Assembly: GCA_934167665.1 (NCBI GenBank)
Contig: CAKPLN010000001.1
Span: 62,001 to 126,000, forward strand
DNA: 64,000 nt
Source: an uncultured Bacilli bacterium
GTDB lineage: Bacteria > Bacillota_I > Bacilli_A > RF39 > UBA660
Direction of reading: 5' to 3'
The notes beneath the pieces were generated by a model. That model had not been told where the DNA came from. It saw only the letters and a program-made list of their open reading frames with translations, and searched no databases. The stretch's first letter is position 1, and the number at the start of each line of letters is the position of its first letter. A program made the translations under genes and the position numbers. Shown here in pieces: positions 19,301-28,700 of the stretch.

Positions 19301-19324
19301 ATTTTTTTCGGCTGCTACATTTAA
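19301..19324. other. attR of element 1
   Basis: The right inverted arm (complement reads TGTAGCAGCCGAAAAAAAT) abuts the core TTTAA, after which the PBP frame resumes with the SxxK lysine codon. Confidence 0.75.
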
Positions 19325-19490
19325 AATAGTAACTATGGCAACAGCGGTTGAGGAAAAGATTGTTGATTTAGAAAAGGATCACTTTTATGATTCTGGTAAA
19401 GTTACTGTTGATGGTGCTACTATGCGTTGCTGGAAGGCTGGGGGTCATGGAGACCAAACTTTTTTACAAGTTCTCCAAAATTCCTGTAAT
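19323..19490 (+). pseudogene. spoVD: SpoVD-like PBP, middle piece (part 2 of 3)
   Basis: These 56 codons are the section of the transpeptidase domain between the SxxK lysine and the SxN motif. The piece begins with the AAA of K294 and ends with S-C-N, the SxN motif itself. The next base is element 2. By itself it has no ribosome binding site or valid start, although an ATG at 19335 opens a 67-codon frame that runs into element DNA. It shows that the two insertions are adjacent but separate events, 168 bp apart in the target gene. Confidence 0.88.
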
Positions 19491-19519
19491 CTTGGTGTTA
19501 CTACAAGAACATTTTTAAG
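19488..19519. other. attL of element 2
   Basis: Core AATC overlaps the Asn codon of the PBP SxN motif and runs into the left inverted arm starting CTTGGTGTTACTACAAGAAC. Confidence 0.75.
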
Positions 19520-19561
19520 TTCTTTAATTACTCCTTAAATGGTATTAAATCATTAGATATT

Positions 19562-19732
19562 ATGGAAGTCTATACTACCAATGATTTTGCCTATGATGGT
19601 AATATATACCACCCAGAATTTGATGCTGGAACAATAGAGAATAGATCTATATCTTGTTATTATTTATCTTTAAGTGATGAGGATAAATTTAAATTAATGA
19701 AACTTTTAAAAAACAAAAAGAAAAAAACATAA
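19562..19732 (+). CDS. Short ORF at the left end of element 2; possible detached C-terminus of recombinase 2
   Basis: An ATG at 19562 gives 56 residues, but there is no good ribosome binding site. The same frame is open back to 19490, that is, to the att core (80 sense codons without a stop). In the excised circle this frame joins the recombinase 2 frame exactly (CAA at 38702-38704 followed by TCT at 19490-19492), so it may be that protein's natural C-terminal extension. The sequence is acidic then ends KNKKKKT. Family not recognised. Confidence 0.5.
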   Translation: MEVYTTNDFAYDGNIYHPEFDAGTIENRSISCYYLSLSDEDKFKLMKLLKNKKKKT

Positions 19733-19747
19733 AAGAAGAACAAGATG

Positions 19748-19816
19748 AAAAAAAGATTGGAACACCGTAATATATAATAAGTATCATATTATATATTATC
19801 CAATCTTTTTATTTTT
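19748..19816. terminator. Bidirectional terminator between the left-end ORF and the sortase gene
   Basis: Outer stem AAAAAGATTGG/CCAATCTTTTT and an inner stem TAATATATAATA/TATTATATATTA form a long hairpin with T-runs on both strands. It serves convergent genes. Confidence 0.75.
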
Positions 19817-20618
19817 GCTCTTTTTTAATTAATTTAGCATGAACTACCATTTTATCACTATTACTGTAACAAGTAGATAAGGTAAGAATATTATCAGTAG
19901 ATGTAACATTTGTATTAAAGTTATAACTACTTCTATCTTTTATCATATCCAAAAATTCTTGATATTCATTATCACTTCCAAAATTAGTTTGTAAGTAATC
20001 ACTAGTAGTAGGTATATGATAAGTACTAAATATCTGCCATAAACTATTTTCTTTTTCAGTAGATATTTTTATTACATAGTTATTTGCATTAGATAACCAG
20101 TTTTTAGTTAATACTGTTCTTAAAGATCCAAACATAGTTTTATCAGTTCTTCCATGAGCGTAGATAATAGTATTTTTATTGTTATTTATATTATTTCTAT
20201 AATCTAGAAATAACCAACCAGCTGAATTATAAGATTTATCAAAACTATGTGTTAAATAATATTTATTATTGTTAGATTGCACGAAAGGATAATTTATATT
20301 AGTACCATTTACTTTAATCCAGCCTTTAACATCATTATTGATGTTTTTTAATTCAGAAAAATCAACATTAAGCATATTCATTTTAATATAATCCCAGTAA
20401 GGATTAAATTCTGGTATTTCTTCTTCTTGCTCGATTACTTCTGTATTTTCAGTATCAATTACTTCTTCTACTTTAACTGTTTCTTGAACTTCTTCTATTT
20501 GTTTATTTGTATTATTAGAATCTAACTTCCATTTAACTATATTATATATAGAATAAATTAATAATAATAAAGAGATGATTATAATCATTGATAGTATAAT
20601 TTTAGTTTTTTTATTCAC
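19809..20618 (-). CDS. Sortase (class B-like)
   Basis: This cysteine transpeptidase would join surface proteins to the cell wall. The 269-residue protein has an N-terminal membrane anchor (about 7-28), an acidic spacer, and a sortase fold with His155 (IIYAHGRTD) and Cys250 (LTLSTCYSNSD). The usual catalytic arginine position before VVHAKL holds Lys256, which is notable. Start is GTG behind GGTGATAAATA. It lies in the same element as a protein with an NPNTG sorting signal, and near the PPKTG adhesin of element 1; these are the likely substrates. Confidence 0.88.
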   Translation of the reverse strand: MNKKTKIILSMIIIISLLLLIYSIYNIVKWKLDSNNTNKQIEEVQETVKVEEVIDTENTEVIEQEEEIPEFNPYWDYIKMNMLNVDFSELKNINNDVKGWIKVNGTNINYPFVQSNNNKYYLTHSFDKSYNSAGWLFLDYRNNINNNKNTIIYAHGRTDKTMFGSLRTVLTKNWLSNANNYVIKISTEKENSLWQIFSTYHIPTTSDYLQTNFGSDNEYQEFLDMIKDRSSYNFNTNVTSTDNILTLSTCYSNSDKMVVHAKLIKKEQK

Positions 20619-20767
20619 TATTTATCACCAAATATATTCTAACAAAATTATAGTTAAAAGTCATTGTTTTACCTAAAAACTGATAAGATTATTTAAATAT
20701 TTTGTAAAATATATTACAATAGTATTAGCTATTACTTATTTTTTTAAGAAAAGAGGTGGATAATACT

Positions 20768-22279
20768 ATGAATAAGTTTATTACATTTTTATTTGCTATA
20801 TTGTTCACTATTTGGACAATAAGACTTTATTATAAACTGTATGATAAGAAGACAAGAAGATATATTTTGCTTATTGGATTACTTATTATATTTTGGATGT
20901 TAATAAGAATTATAAAAGGAATTGCAGTTTATCCACTAACAGAAAGAATGTGTTGGTATCTGTATTATTTGCCACTAATCTTTATTCCAACACTATATTA
21001 TATTAGTTCATTATCATTATTAGGTAAAATGAATAAAACAAAGAAAAAAATTATATATTCAATTTCGTGCTTTTTATTACTCCTTGCTTTAACTAATGAT
21101 TTTCACGAATTAGTATTTAAATTTGTTAAAGGAATAGTTTTATTTGATGATTATAAACATTTTATAGGATATTATTTAATATCTATTTGGATATTTTATT
21201 TATTTAGCAAAAGTTTAATAGATTTAGCGATTTATAGAATGAAAATAAAAAAAGATATAAAAGGATTTTTACCGTTTATAGTAATATTACTAGGTCTTAC
21301 ATACACAATTCTTTATGTGTTAAATGTTCCTTATGTAAGAGGTATAAATATGTCCATTGTTAATAGTGCATTAATTTGTATAGGCATTGAACTTGCTTTT
21401 TATCTAAATCTAATTCCTAATAATAGTAAATACAAAAGTAGATTTTCTAATTCTAATTTAAATATGGCTATTATTTCATTGGATGGTAAAACTAAATATA
21501 CTACGAATGTGTTTGATAATATTCCTAAAAACTTATTAGATGATATAAATAATAATAGTGTAAAAGAAACATATAAAAATAAAAATATTATTTATGATAT
21601 AAAAAAGAACAAAGATAGTTATGTTATCTTAAAAAAAGATTTATCTAGTATTCTTGAACTTGAAAAAGAAATAAATGAACAAAAGAAAGAATTACTTGAA
21701 CAACAAGAAAGTATAAGATTAGAAGAAAAAACTAAAAAAGAATTATATGAAATGCAGATAAGAAAAGATGTTATAGATAAAGTTGAATTAAAACTAACTG
21801 AAAAAAGAAATGAGATTAAAAAGATATTAAAAAAGAAAGATGTATCCACAAAAGATTTTGAAAAAATTAAAAGAATAATTATATATAGTAAAAAGAAAAG
21901 TATGTTAATAATATCTGAAATTAATGGAGATTCTTATAATGAAAATGGAATTAAAGCATTATTAGATGAATTATTAAATAGTATGAAGAGTACTAATATA
22001 AAGAGTTTTATTAGTATTAATAATAAGATGACTATAAACGGTAATGCAATGTCTTTATTATATGATATTGTATATGAACTTATAGAAAGTAGTAATGATA
22101 AATCTATTGTATTATTTATTTCTAAAGAAAATAAGAATGTTAAACTAAAAGCTATTGTAGATACTGATAAATCTTTAAAGAATAAAATAAAAATAGATTC
22201 TAGTATTTTGGTAAAAGAAAAAGCATATGATACAGATACAGAACTAGAATTTGTTATAAAAGGTGGTGTTATAAAATGA
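20768..22279 (+). CDS. Membrane sensor, degenerate histidine-kinase-like (7TM N-terminus)
   Basis: The 503-residue protein has about seven N-terminal membrane segments (residues 1-220) resembling the HisKA_7TM sensor region. A PAS-like stretch follows (LDGKTKYTTN, about 240), then a long coiled coil (about 295-375) and a C-terminal part in the place of a kinase ATPase domain. I cannot see a phosphoacceptor His, N-box or G-box, so it looks like a pseudokinase. Start at ATG 20768 behind AGAGGTGG. It overlaps the next, complete kinase by four bases, suggesting that the two act as a pair. Confidence 0.65.
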   Translation: MNKFITFLFAILFTIWTIRLYYKLYDKKTRRYILLIGLLIIFWMLIRIIKGIAVYPLTERMCWYLYYLPLIFIPTLYYISSLSLLGKMNKTKKKIIYSISCFLLLLALTNDFHELVFKFVKGIVLFDDYKHFIGYYLISIWIFYLFSKSLIDLAIYRMKIKKDIKGFLPFIVILLGLTYTILYVLNVPYVRGINMSIVNSALICIGIELAFYLNLIPNNSKYKSRFSNSNLNMAIISLDGKTKYTTNVFDNIPKNLLDDINNNSVKETYKNKNIIYDIKKNKDSYVILKKDLSSILELEKEINEQKKELLEQQESIRLEEKTKKELYEMQIRKDVIDKVELKLTEKRNEIKKILKKKDVSTKDFEKIKRIIIYSKKKSMLIISEINGDSYNENGIKALLDELLNSMKSTNIKSFISINNKMTINGNAMSLLYDIVYELIESSNDKSIVLFISKENKNVKLKAIVDTDKSLKNKIKIDSSILVKEKAYDTDTELEFVIKGGVIK

Positions 22280-23391
22280 AATTATTACTTATAATTACCA
22301 TTATAATTACATTAATACAAGTTGTTAGAGTATCTACTTGCTTTTTAAGAAAAGATGCATCAAGTATTAAAAAAATATTTGAATTATTAATATTAATAGT
22401 TATGGTTATATTAGAGTATTTTAATTTACTTGATATTTCTAAAATAACTATGTATTTATCTTTGTTATTATCAATTTATATTTTGATTAGTTTTATATAT
22501 GAAAAATTATGTAAAAATGAATATATATCAGTTTTATCTGTTAAAAAAGGTATTGATGCATCTGATACTGGAATAATGTTTTTAGATGATAATAATATTA
22601 TTTTAATAAATAATTTATTTTCTGATATTTTAAAAGGACTAAATATTACTGAAAACTTTATAAACAATCTAATAAAGAGAAGTTTTAAGAAAGTAAATAA
22701 TAATTATCTACTAAAGCATAATGATAAAGTATATATGTTAAATATATATGATAATAAAGAAGTATCTTTAATAGATATAACAGAGTTATATTCTTTACAA
22801 GAAGAAGAAAAGAAACAAAATAAACAAATTAAAGAAAATAATGATAAATTATTACTTGCTATTAAAAATGTAGAAGAATTAGAAAAAGAAAAGAACTTAT
22901 TAAAACTTAAAAATGAATATCACGATATAATAGGATATAGACTTGCTTTGTTTGATAAATATTTAGAACAAGAAAATAAGGATATAAATAACATATTAAA
23001 ATTATTAGATAGTATTTATGAAGATTTTAATTCAAAATTAGATAGCAATGAAAAATTAAAAAACTTGATAAATATGTATAGTATTATAGGAATAAATGTT
23101 AAAGTTTTTGGTGCTTTACCTATAGATGAAAGAAAAGGTATAGTGTTTTTTGAAATAATAAGAGAAGCTATTACTAATGCTATTATTCACGCTAATAGTA
23201 AAAATATAAAAGTAGTTATAACTGCTCGTGATAATTATATAGAAATGGTTATAACAAATGATGGTAATAAACCAAAAAGTGTTATATTTGAAAATGAGGG
23301 AATTAAAGGAATGCGTAAGAAATTATCTAATATAAATGGTAGTTTAAAAGTTATAACTGATGATAATTTTAAATTAATAATAAAAGCATAA
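22276..23391 (+). CDS. NarL-type sensor histidine kinase
   Basis: The 371-residue protein has N-terminal membrane segments (about 1-75), a PAS-like part (about 95-165), a coiled coil and a HisKA_3-like module with phosphoacceptor His216 (NEYHDIIGYRL). A HATPase_c domain follows with N-box Asn301 (REAITNAIIHA) and G-box (NEGIKGMRKKLSNINGS). It would phosphorylate the LuxR-type regulator encoded convergently downstream. It is translationally coupled (ATGA-type overlap) to the kinase-like sensor before it. Confidence 0.85.
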   Translation: MKLLLIITIIITLIQVVRVSTCFLRKDASSIKKIFELLILIVMVILEYFNLLDISKITMYLSLLLSIYILISFIYEKLCKNEYISVLSVKKGIDASDTGIMFLDDNNIILINNLFSDILKGLNITENFINNLIKRSFKKVNNNYLLKHNDKVYMLNIYDNKEVSLIDITELYSLQEEEKKQNKQIKENNDKLLLAIKNVEELEKEKNLLKLKNEYHDIIGYRLALFDKYLEQENKDINNILKLLDSIYEDFNSKLDSNEKLKNLINMYSIIGINVKVFGALPIDERKGIVFFEIIREAITNAIIHANSKNIKVVITARDNYIEMVITNDGNKPKSVIFENEGIKGMRKKLSNINGSLKVITDDNFKLIIKA

Positions 23392-23392
23392 A

Positions 23393-23433
23393 AAAGAAGA
23401 AATAAATTTAGCAAAATATTTCTTCTTTATTTT
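23393..23433. terminator. Bidirectional terminator between kinase and response regulator genes
   Basis: AAAGAAGAAAT (23393-23403) pairs with ATTTCTTCTTT (23418-23428), with a T-run on each strand between the convergent genes. Confidence 0.75.
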
Positions 23434-24056
23434 TGATTAGGAACAATATATCCGTTACTTAAACAAAATATAGTAAGTTTAGTTATGTTATCAAAACCTA
23501 GTTTAGTAAGAATATTTGAAATATAATTTTTTAAAGTACCTAAGGTTATATTTAATTCTTCGGCAATTTCATCTCTATCTTTAGCTTCACATATACATCT
23601 TATTATTTTAATTTCTTTATCTGAAAGCTCTTTAAATTTTTCGCTTTCTTCACTATACATACAATTATCTGGAAATAGAGTATATCCTTTTAGAACTTGA
23701 CTGATACTAAAAAGTAATGATTCACTATCTGTGTCTTTATATATTAGTCCATCTAAATTATATTCTTTAGCAGTATTTAAAAAAGTAATTTCTGGTACAC
23801 CAGTAATAGCAAGTATTTTTACTTTATTGTGATATTTATCTTTTACTTCTTTGGCATATTCTATACCATTAGCACCTTCTTTAGTAACTACATCAGTTAA
23901 TATTAAATCAGGTTTATATTTTTTATATAAATTCATCATATCTTTAGCACTAGTACAAGTGCAGACAATATCATAATCATTTGATAAAGTATTCTTTAAC
24001 ATATTGTTAAGTAGTGCTTGATCTTCAATAATCATTATTTTCTTCTTATTTACCAT
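23427..24056 (-). CDS. LuxR/NarL-family response regulator
   Basis: The 209-residue product has a receiver domain (about 5-120) with phosphoacceptor Asp55 (LILTDVVTKEG) and the acidic pair E11-D12. A C-terminal LuxR-type helix-turn-helix follows (about 145-205: LSDKEIKIIRCI, EIAEELNITLGTLKNYISNIL). The start is the ATG preceded by GAGGTG six bases upstream, three codons inside the longest frame. It is the cognate partner of the kinase pair. The repeated promoter boxes in front of the two following surface genes are candidate targets. Confidence 0.9.
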   Translation of the reverse strand: MVNKKKIMIIEDQALLNNMLKNTLSNDYDIVCTCTSAKDMMNLYKKYKPDLILTDVVTKEGANGIEYAKEVKDKYHNKVKILAITGVPEITFLNTAKEYNLDGLIYKDTDSESLLFSISQVLKGYTLFPDNCMYSEESEKFKELSDKEIKIIRCICEAKDRDEIAEELNITLGTLKNYISNILTKLGFDNITKLTIFCLSNGYIVPNQK

Positions 24057-24153
24057 AATATTCACCTCAAGAATATATAAATATTATATCATCAAAGTTG
24101 ATTTTTAATAGAAAAACTATTACTTTTGTCATATTTTTTCTTAAATTTGTATT

Positions 24154-24194
24154 ACTTTTTTCATCTATTAAAGAAAATGAAAATAATATACAAT
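24154..24194 (+). promoter_or_regulatory. Repeated activator-type promoter box, copy 1
   Basis: A 30-base block beginning ACTTTTTTCATCTATTAAAG and ending in RTGAAAA recurs at 25722 with one difference. It contains an inverted repeat TTTTCAT...ATGAAAA. A -10-like TACAAT sits 35 bases from the block start (24189-24194). No good -35 hexamer exists where the palindrome lies, as expected of a promoter that needs an activator. It lies between the response regulator (minus) and the surface protein (plus). Confidence 0.6.
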
Positions 24195-24213
24195 ATTATT
24201 AGGAGGAGATAGT

Positions 24214-25401
24214 ATGTTTACTAAAAGTAAAGAAAAAGAAGAAAAAACTTCTAAAAACAATAAGAAAAGAAATATTATTTTAATAGTAGCTGGTCTATTA
24301 CTATTAATAGTTATTTTATTCTTATTATGGTTCTTTAATCGTAAATTTGAAGTAACATTTGATTATAATAATGGTACAAAAGAAGAAGTAGTATATGTTA
24401 AATACAATAAAACCATTAATAGTAAAGATGTTAAAACAAAAGAAGATTTAGGAGAACAGTTTATTGATTGGTATTTAATTTTAGAAGAAAAAGATGGAAA
24501 AGATGTTTTAGCAGATAAACCTTATGACTTTAAAACTAAAATAAATAAAAATATCAAATTAAAAGCGGTATATGAGGGAGTGGTTGAAACTATTACTGTT
24601 ACTTTTGATAGTAAAGGTGGATCAAATGTTGATGCTATTACTATAAATAAAGGAACAGAACTAACACTACCAAAAGATCCTACTTATAAAGGTTATACTT
24701 TTAAAGGTTGGGTTGATGTTAATGATAGACCAATTTATGATAAAGCATTACTAAGTGAAGATACAACTTTATATGCTAAATGGGAAAAAGTAGAGGAGAA
24801 GAAAGAAGAACCTACGATTGAAGTTAAACCAGAAAAAATTACATTAAGCTTATCAAGAGATACAATTCATTATAATGGAATAAATACAGCACAAGCGAGC
24901 GCAAAAGTAGAAAATGCTACAGGAGATGTTACATACTCATTAAGTGATACATTATGTATGGGTATTGATGCTAAAACTGGAGTTATTACAGCTAAAAATA
25001 ATGGTGCATGTTCAAAAGGTGCAGCGATTAAAGTTTATGCAAAAACACCAAGTGGAACTACTGCTGAGCAAACAATTTATTATGAAAAAGACTTAGAATT
25101 AACATCAAAAGGAGAGTCTTATAGTAAATATGCTTCTTTTTATGGAGATAGTGATGGTTATTATGTAACTGCAAATCAAGATGTAACTTGGGATGTAACT
25201 TTAACTTCATCAGTAAGCTATGAATATACATATAATGATTTTATAAGTAAAACATCAACATCTGTAAAAGGTGGTTATACTTTTGATACTATTGTAGCAT
25301 CAACGGGTGCTATTAGTAGAGTTAGTGGTGATGTAAGATTACACGCAAAAACAAAAGCAGAACAAAAATTCTTTGTTGATATAAAGAGGGAGATTAATTA
25401 A
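24214..25401 (+). CDS. Membrane-anchored surface protein with InlB-type (Listeria-Bacteroides) repeats and an Ig-like domain
   Basis: The 395-residue protein has an N-terminal membrane anchor (about 20-42). Two beta-grasp repeats follow; the second is a clear InlB B-repeat (VTFDSKGGSNVDAITINKG, then YKGYTFKGW and TLYAKWEK). A bacterial Ig-like (Big) domain from about 205 (DVTYSLSDTLCMGIDAKTG) and a C-terminal beta-rich part complete it. It has no sorting signal, so the N-terminal helix must anchor it. A strong AGGAGG precedes the ATG. A further Ig-like fragment just after the stop suggests that the gene was once longer. Confidence 0.8.
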   Translation: MFTKSKEKEEKTSKNNKKRNIILIVAGLLLLIVILFLLWFFNRKFEVTFDYNNGTKEEVVYVKYNKTINSKDVKTKEDLGEQFIDWYLILEEKDGKDVLADKPYDFKTKINKNIKLKAVYEGVVETITVTFDSKGGSNVDAITINKGTELTLPKDPTYKGYTFKGWVDVNDRPIYDKALLSEDTTLYAKWEKVEEKKEEPTIEVKPEKITLSLSRDTIHYNGINTAQASAKVENATGDVTYSLSDTLCMGIDAKTGVITAKNNGACSKGAAIKVYAKTPSGTTAEQTIYYEKDLELTSKGESYSKYASFYGDSDGYYVTANQDVTWDVTLTSSVSYEYTYNDFISKTSTSVKGGYTFDTIVASTGAISRVSGDVRLHAKTKAEQKFFVDIKREIN

Positions 25402-25442
25402 TATTAAAAAAGTATTCAGTAAAAAAGAGTAAAAATAATTAA

Positions 25443-25668
25443 AATGATAAAAATAGATATTTTAATACTGGCTCTAATGATTTTACTGTTAAATCAAATC
25501 AAAGTGTTAAATGGTCTATAAGTGGAACTATTTCAGGAAGTGTTACAACAAATGATACTACTTGTATTGGAAAAGTAAATGCTACAACCAACTCATCTGC
25601 TACAATTACTGCAACTACTGTTGGAGGACAAAAATTAGAAGTGTATTGTGTAGCCGTAGTAAATTAAG
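25443..25668 (+). pseudogene. Detached Ig-like domain fragment
   Basis: One frame reads about 74 codons to TAA 25666-25668 with Big-domain character (SVKWSISGTISGSV, then TCIGKVNATTNSSATITATT). It lacks a start and ribosome binding site and is separated from the preceding surface gene by stops. It is best explained as a broken-off C-terminal repeat of that protein. Confidence 0.55.
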
Positions 25669-25691
25669 GTATTAAATATTTAAAATGTGTC

Positions 25692-25729
25692 AAAAGTCAT
25701 ATTTTTTGCAAGAATAATATGACTTTTTT
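25692..25729 (+). terminator. Intrinsic terminator overlapping promoter box copy 2
   Basis: AAAAGTCATATT pairs with AATATGACTTTT and the last strand continues as a T-run. The T-run is also the start of the second regulatory box. Confidence 0.65.
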
Positions 25730-25762
25730 CATCTATTAAAGAAAGTGAAAAAATAGTATAGT
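25722..25762 (+). promoter_or_regulatory. Repeated activator-type promoter box, copy 2
   Basis: The same 30-base block as at 24154 is present, with a -10-like TATAGT at 25757-25762, again exactly 35 bases from the block start. It drives the large NPNTG surface protein. The identical geometry at the two genes argues for a shared regulator, most simply the element's own LuxR-type response regulator. Confidence 0.6.
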
Positions 25763-25785
25763 TAAATAGGAAGGAGGAAGATTTG

Positions 25786-28700
25786 ATGAACAAATCTAAA
25801 ATAGTCAAAAAATTGACTATGATATTATTTACATTAGTAGCAGTTTTCACCATCGGACTAACTAATGTAAATGCTAAAACAGTCACAGTAGAGACTGAAG
25901 AAGAGCTAATTAATGCATCAAAAGGAATTGATTCTGAGATAAATGAAATTAAATTAGCAAAAGATATTACTTTAACAAAGTTCCTAAATTTTTATGTTGT
26001 AAATGACATTACTCTTGATTTAAGTGGACAAACATTAGATATAGGTTCCTATGGCCTTTCATTTAATTATGGACAGTCTGATTATGATGAAACAAATAAC
26101 GATTACTATTATAACTTTAATAGTAAATTAACTATTAAGGATACTAGTAGTAGTAAAACTGGTAAGATTCTTGCAAGAGAAAAGATTTTCTTTAATTATT
26201 ATGATACTAATCATGATGAGAAAATAAAAAAATTTGGACTGATTATTGATGGTGGATATTATGAAATGCTTAGTTCAAGATCTAATTTCTTTGAATTCTT
26301 TTCTAGTGATTACTATACAAATGGTAAAAATCTTACTGTTGATGTAAATATAAAAGATGCTGTATTTAAAGTTGGCGATCGAAAGTCTCTTTTTGGCACT
26401 ATATCAAATTCTGATTCAGATATTAAACTAAATTTTAATTTTGAGTCATTGAAAGTGCTAGGACTTACAAGTAAATTAGGCAATTTAAAATTGGGTGAAA
26501 TGAAATTAGATAAGGTGATTGATCCTAATTCTAAGGCATACTTTCAAAAACTACCTTATACAACAGCAGCTCCAGTTTTAGCTGAAGCAGATAGAAATAC
26601 TTTGGTTGATAATTTCTATGCAACAGGAGGAAACGATCCTTACATTATTATAAAAAAAGTTAATGGCTTTGAAATAAATAATGTAGCAATAAATGAAACT
26701 TATAAGGAAACGCCTAGTCTTAATGATATATCAATTAAAAATATAAGTGATAATGATTTACAAATTCAAAATGTAACAGTAGATAGTGCTAATTTTACTG
26801 TTGAAGGGCCTAGTACATCACCAACTGTTAGTGCTGGTGCAACAAATACAGATTATAAAATTAAGGCAAAAGAAGGACTTCCTGTTGGAACTTATACAGC
26901 AACAATTACTGTAACTGATAGTAATGGTAATTATACGGCAACAGTTACATTAAAAGTTGAACCAAAACAATTAACAGGATTAGGTATTAGTGGCTTAGAT
27001 AGTACATGGGTTTATGGCACTACTAAAACACCAACTGCAATAGGCGTTGAAGGTTTAACACCTGATGACTATGAAATCACTTATTCTAAGAAAGATGATT
27101 CTGGAAACTATGTAAATATAGGTAATAAAATGCCTACTTTAGTGGGTGAATATAAAGCTATTTTAAGTATTAAAAATTCAAATTATACAGCGAGTAAAGC
27201 TTATGTTAATTTTGAAATCACACCAATTACTACAGAAGTAAAAGTAAAAAGTAATGATGCAGCATTTACATATGATGGTTCAGAACACACATATAATGCT
27301 TATGATGTTTTATGGGCAAATAATGCTAGTCCAAGAACTGATAATAAATTACCTAATGGTGATTTAGTTACTGCAGTAATTACTGGTAAAGTAAAAGATG
27401 TTAAAGATACAGCTCTTGAAAATAATACAATTGGAAAAATTACTATAACAAATGCTGAGGGTGTTGATGTAACTAGTTGTTACTCTAATATTAAAAAATC
27501 TGCTGGTAAATTAACTGTAAACAAAAAAGATAGTAAGATCACAGTAAAATCTGAAAATGCTAACAAAGCATATAATGGTGATCCACTAACTAATCATAAT
27601 AAAACAGTAACAGGTGAAACTGTAGTTGGTGATGAGGCAGTAGTAGAGTTTACTGGAAGTCAAACATTTGTAGGAACATCTGATAATGAGTTTACTGTTA
27701 AAGTTATGAGAGGTTCTGATGATGTTACTGATAATTATACATTTGGAACTCATACATTTGGAAAACTAACAGTAACAAGTGCAGAACAACCTTTAGCAAT
27801 TGCAGATCAATATGTAAGAGTTAATGGTTCTATATCAAAAGAATATTTAGAACAATCAGTAACTGGAAATGAAGGAAACATTGATTTTACTATTAAATCA
27901 GGAACAGCCCTTACTTACGATTCTGTAAACGAAGAATTTGTAGCAGGAGATACTGAAGGTGATGTTGTAATTACTGTTACAGCAGCAAAAGTTGATCTTG
28001 GTGGAGATAATACTCCTGAATGGAAAGAAACAACAAAAGATTTTACAATTCATGTTGTAAATAAAACTGATGTAAATATTTCAGGACTTTCTAATAATGA
28101 AACATTTACTTATGATGGAACACGTAAAATGCCAACAGGAACAATTAGTGTTACTGCTGGAACAGTAAATGTTGATGATTTAGAAGTATTATATGAAGGA
28201 ACTGGTTCTACAAATTATAATAGTGCTACAGCTCCTACAAATGCTGGTACTTATACAGTAACATATAAAGTTCCTGATACTAATGCAAATTACACTGGAA
28301 CATTTAGTGTAGCATTTACTATTAAAAAAGTACAACTTGAAAAAGTAACTTTAGTTGAAAATACTTTTGAATATACTGGTGATGAAATAGTTTCACAAGA
28401 TAGTAATTTTGATTCAAATAAGATGAATTTTTCTGGCGATATTAAGGCTACTAATGTTGGAAATTATAGCATTACAGTATCCTTAAAAGATAAAGATAAT
28501 TATGAGTGGAAAGATGGTACAACTACAGATTTAGTTTTAAATTGGTCAATCACTCAAGCAACACCAAACTATACAATACCAACTGGTCTTACTGGTCTTA
28601 AAGGAAAAACATTAAATGATGTAACTTTACCAGGTAGATTTACTTGGAATGATACAAGTACAGTATTAACAGCTGGAACTAATAAGTATAAAGCAACATA

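Larger units (their letters stand above)
12663..19322 (+). mobile_element. Integrative element 1 (about 6.66 kb) with serine recombinase and Cna-B adhesin
   Basis: The element splits the PBP frame after the STF codons. A shared core TTTAA lies at 12660-12664 and 19320-19324. Inside it are imperfect inverted arms: 12668-12686 and the complement of 19301-19319 match at 16 of 19 positions. The symmetry centre falls on the dinucleotide AA (12663-12664, 19323-19324). Cargo: a 49-residue ORF, a large serine recombinase and one giant surface protein. Deleting one core copy plus the interior rebuilds GSTFKIVTMATAVEE in frame. The absence of DNA-transfer genes suggests a small integrative (not self-conjugative) element. 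Confidence 0.87.

Noticed and set aside
23427..23433. Overlap of terminator and response regulator end suggesting an error in the stop
   Set aside because: The stop codon simply lies at the edge of the bidirectional hairpin, as is common for convergent genes.
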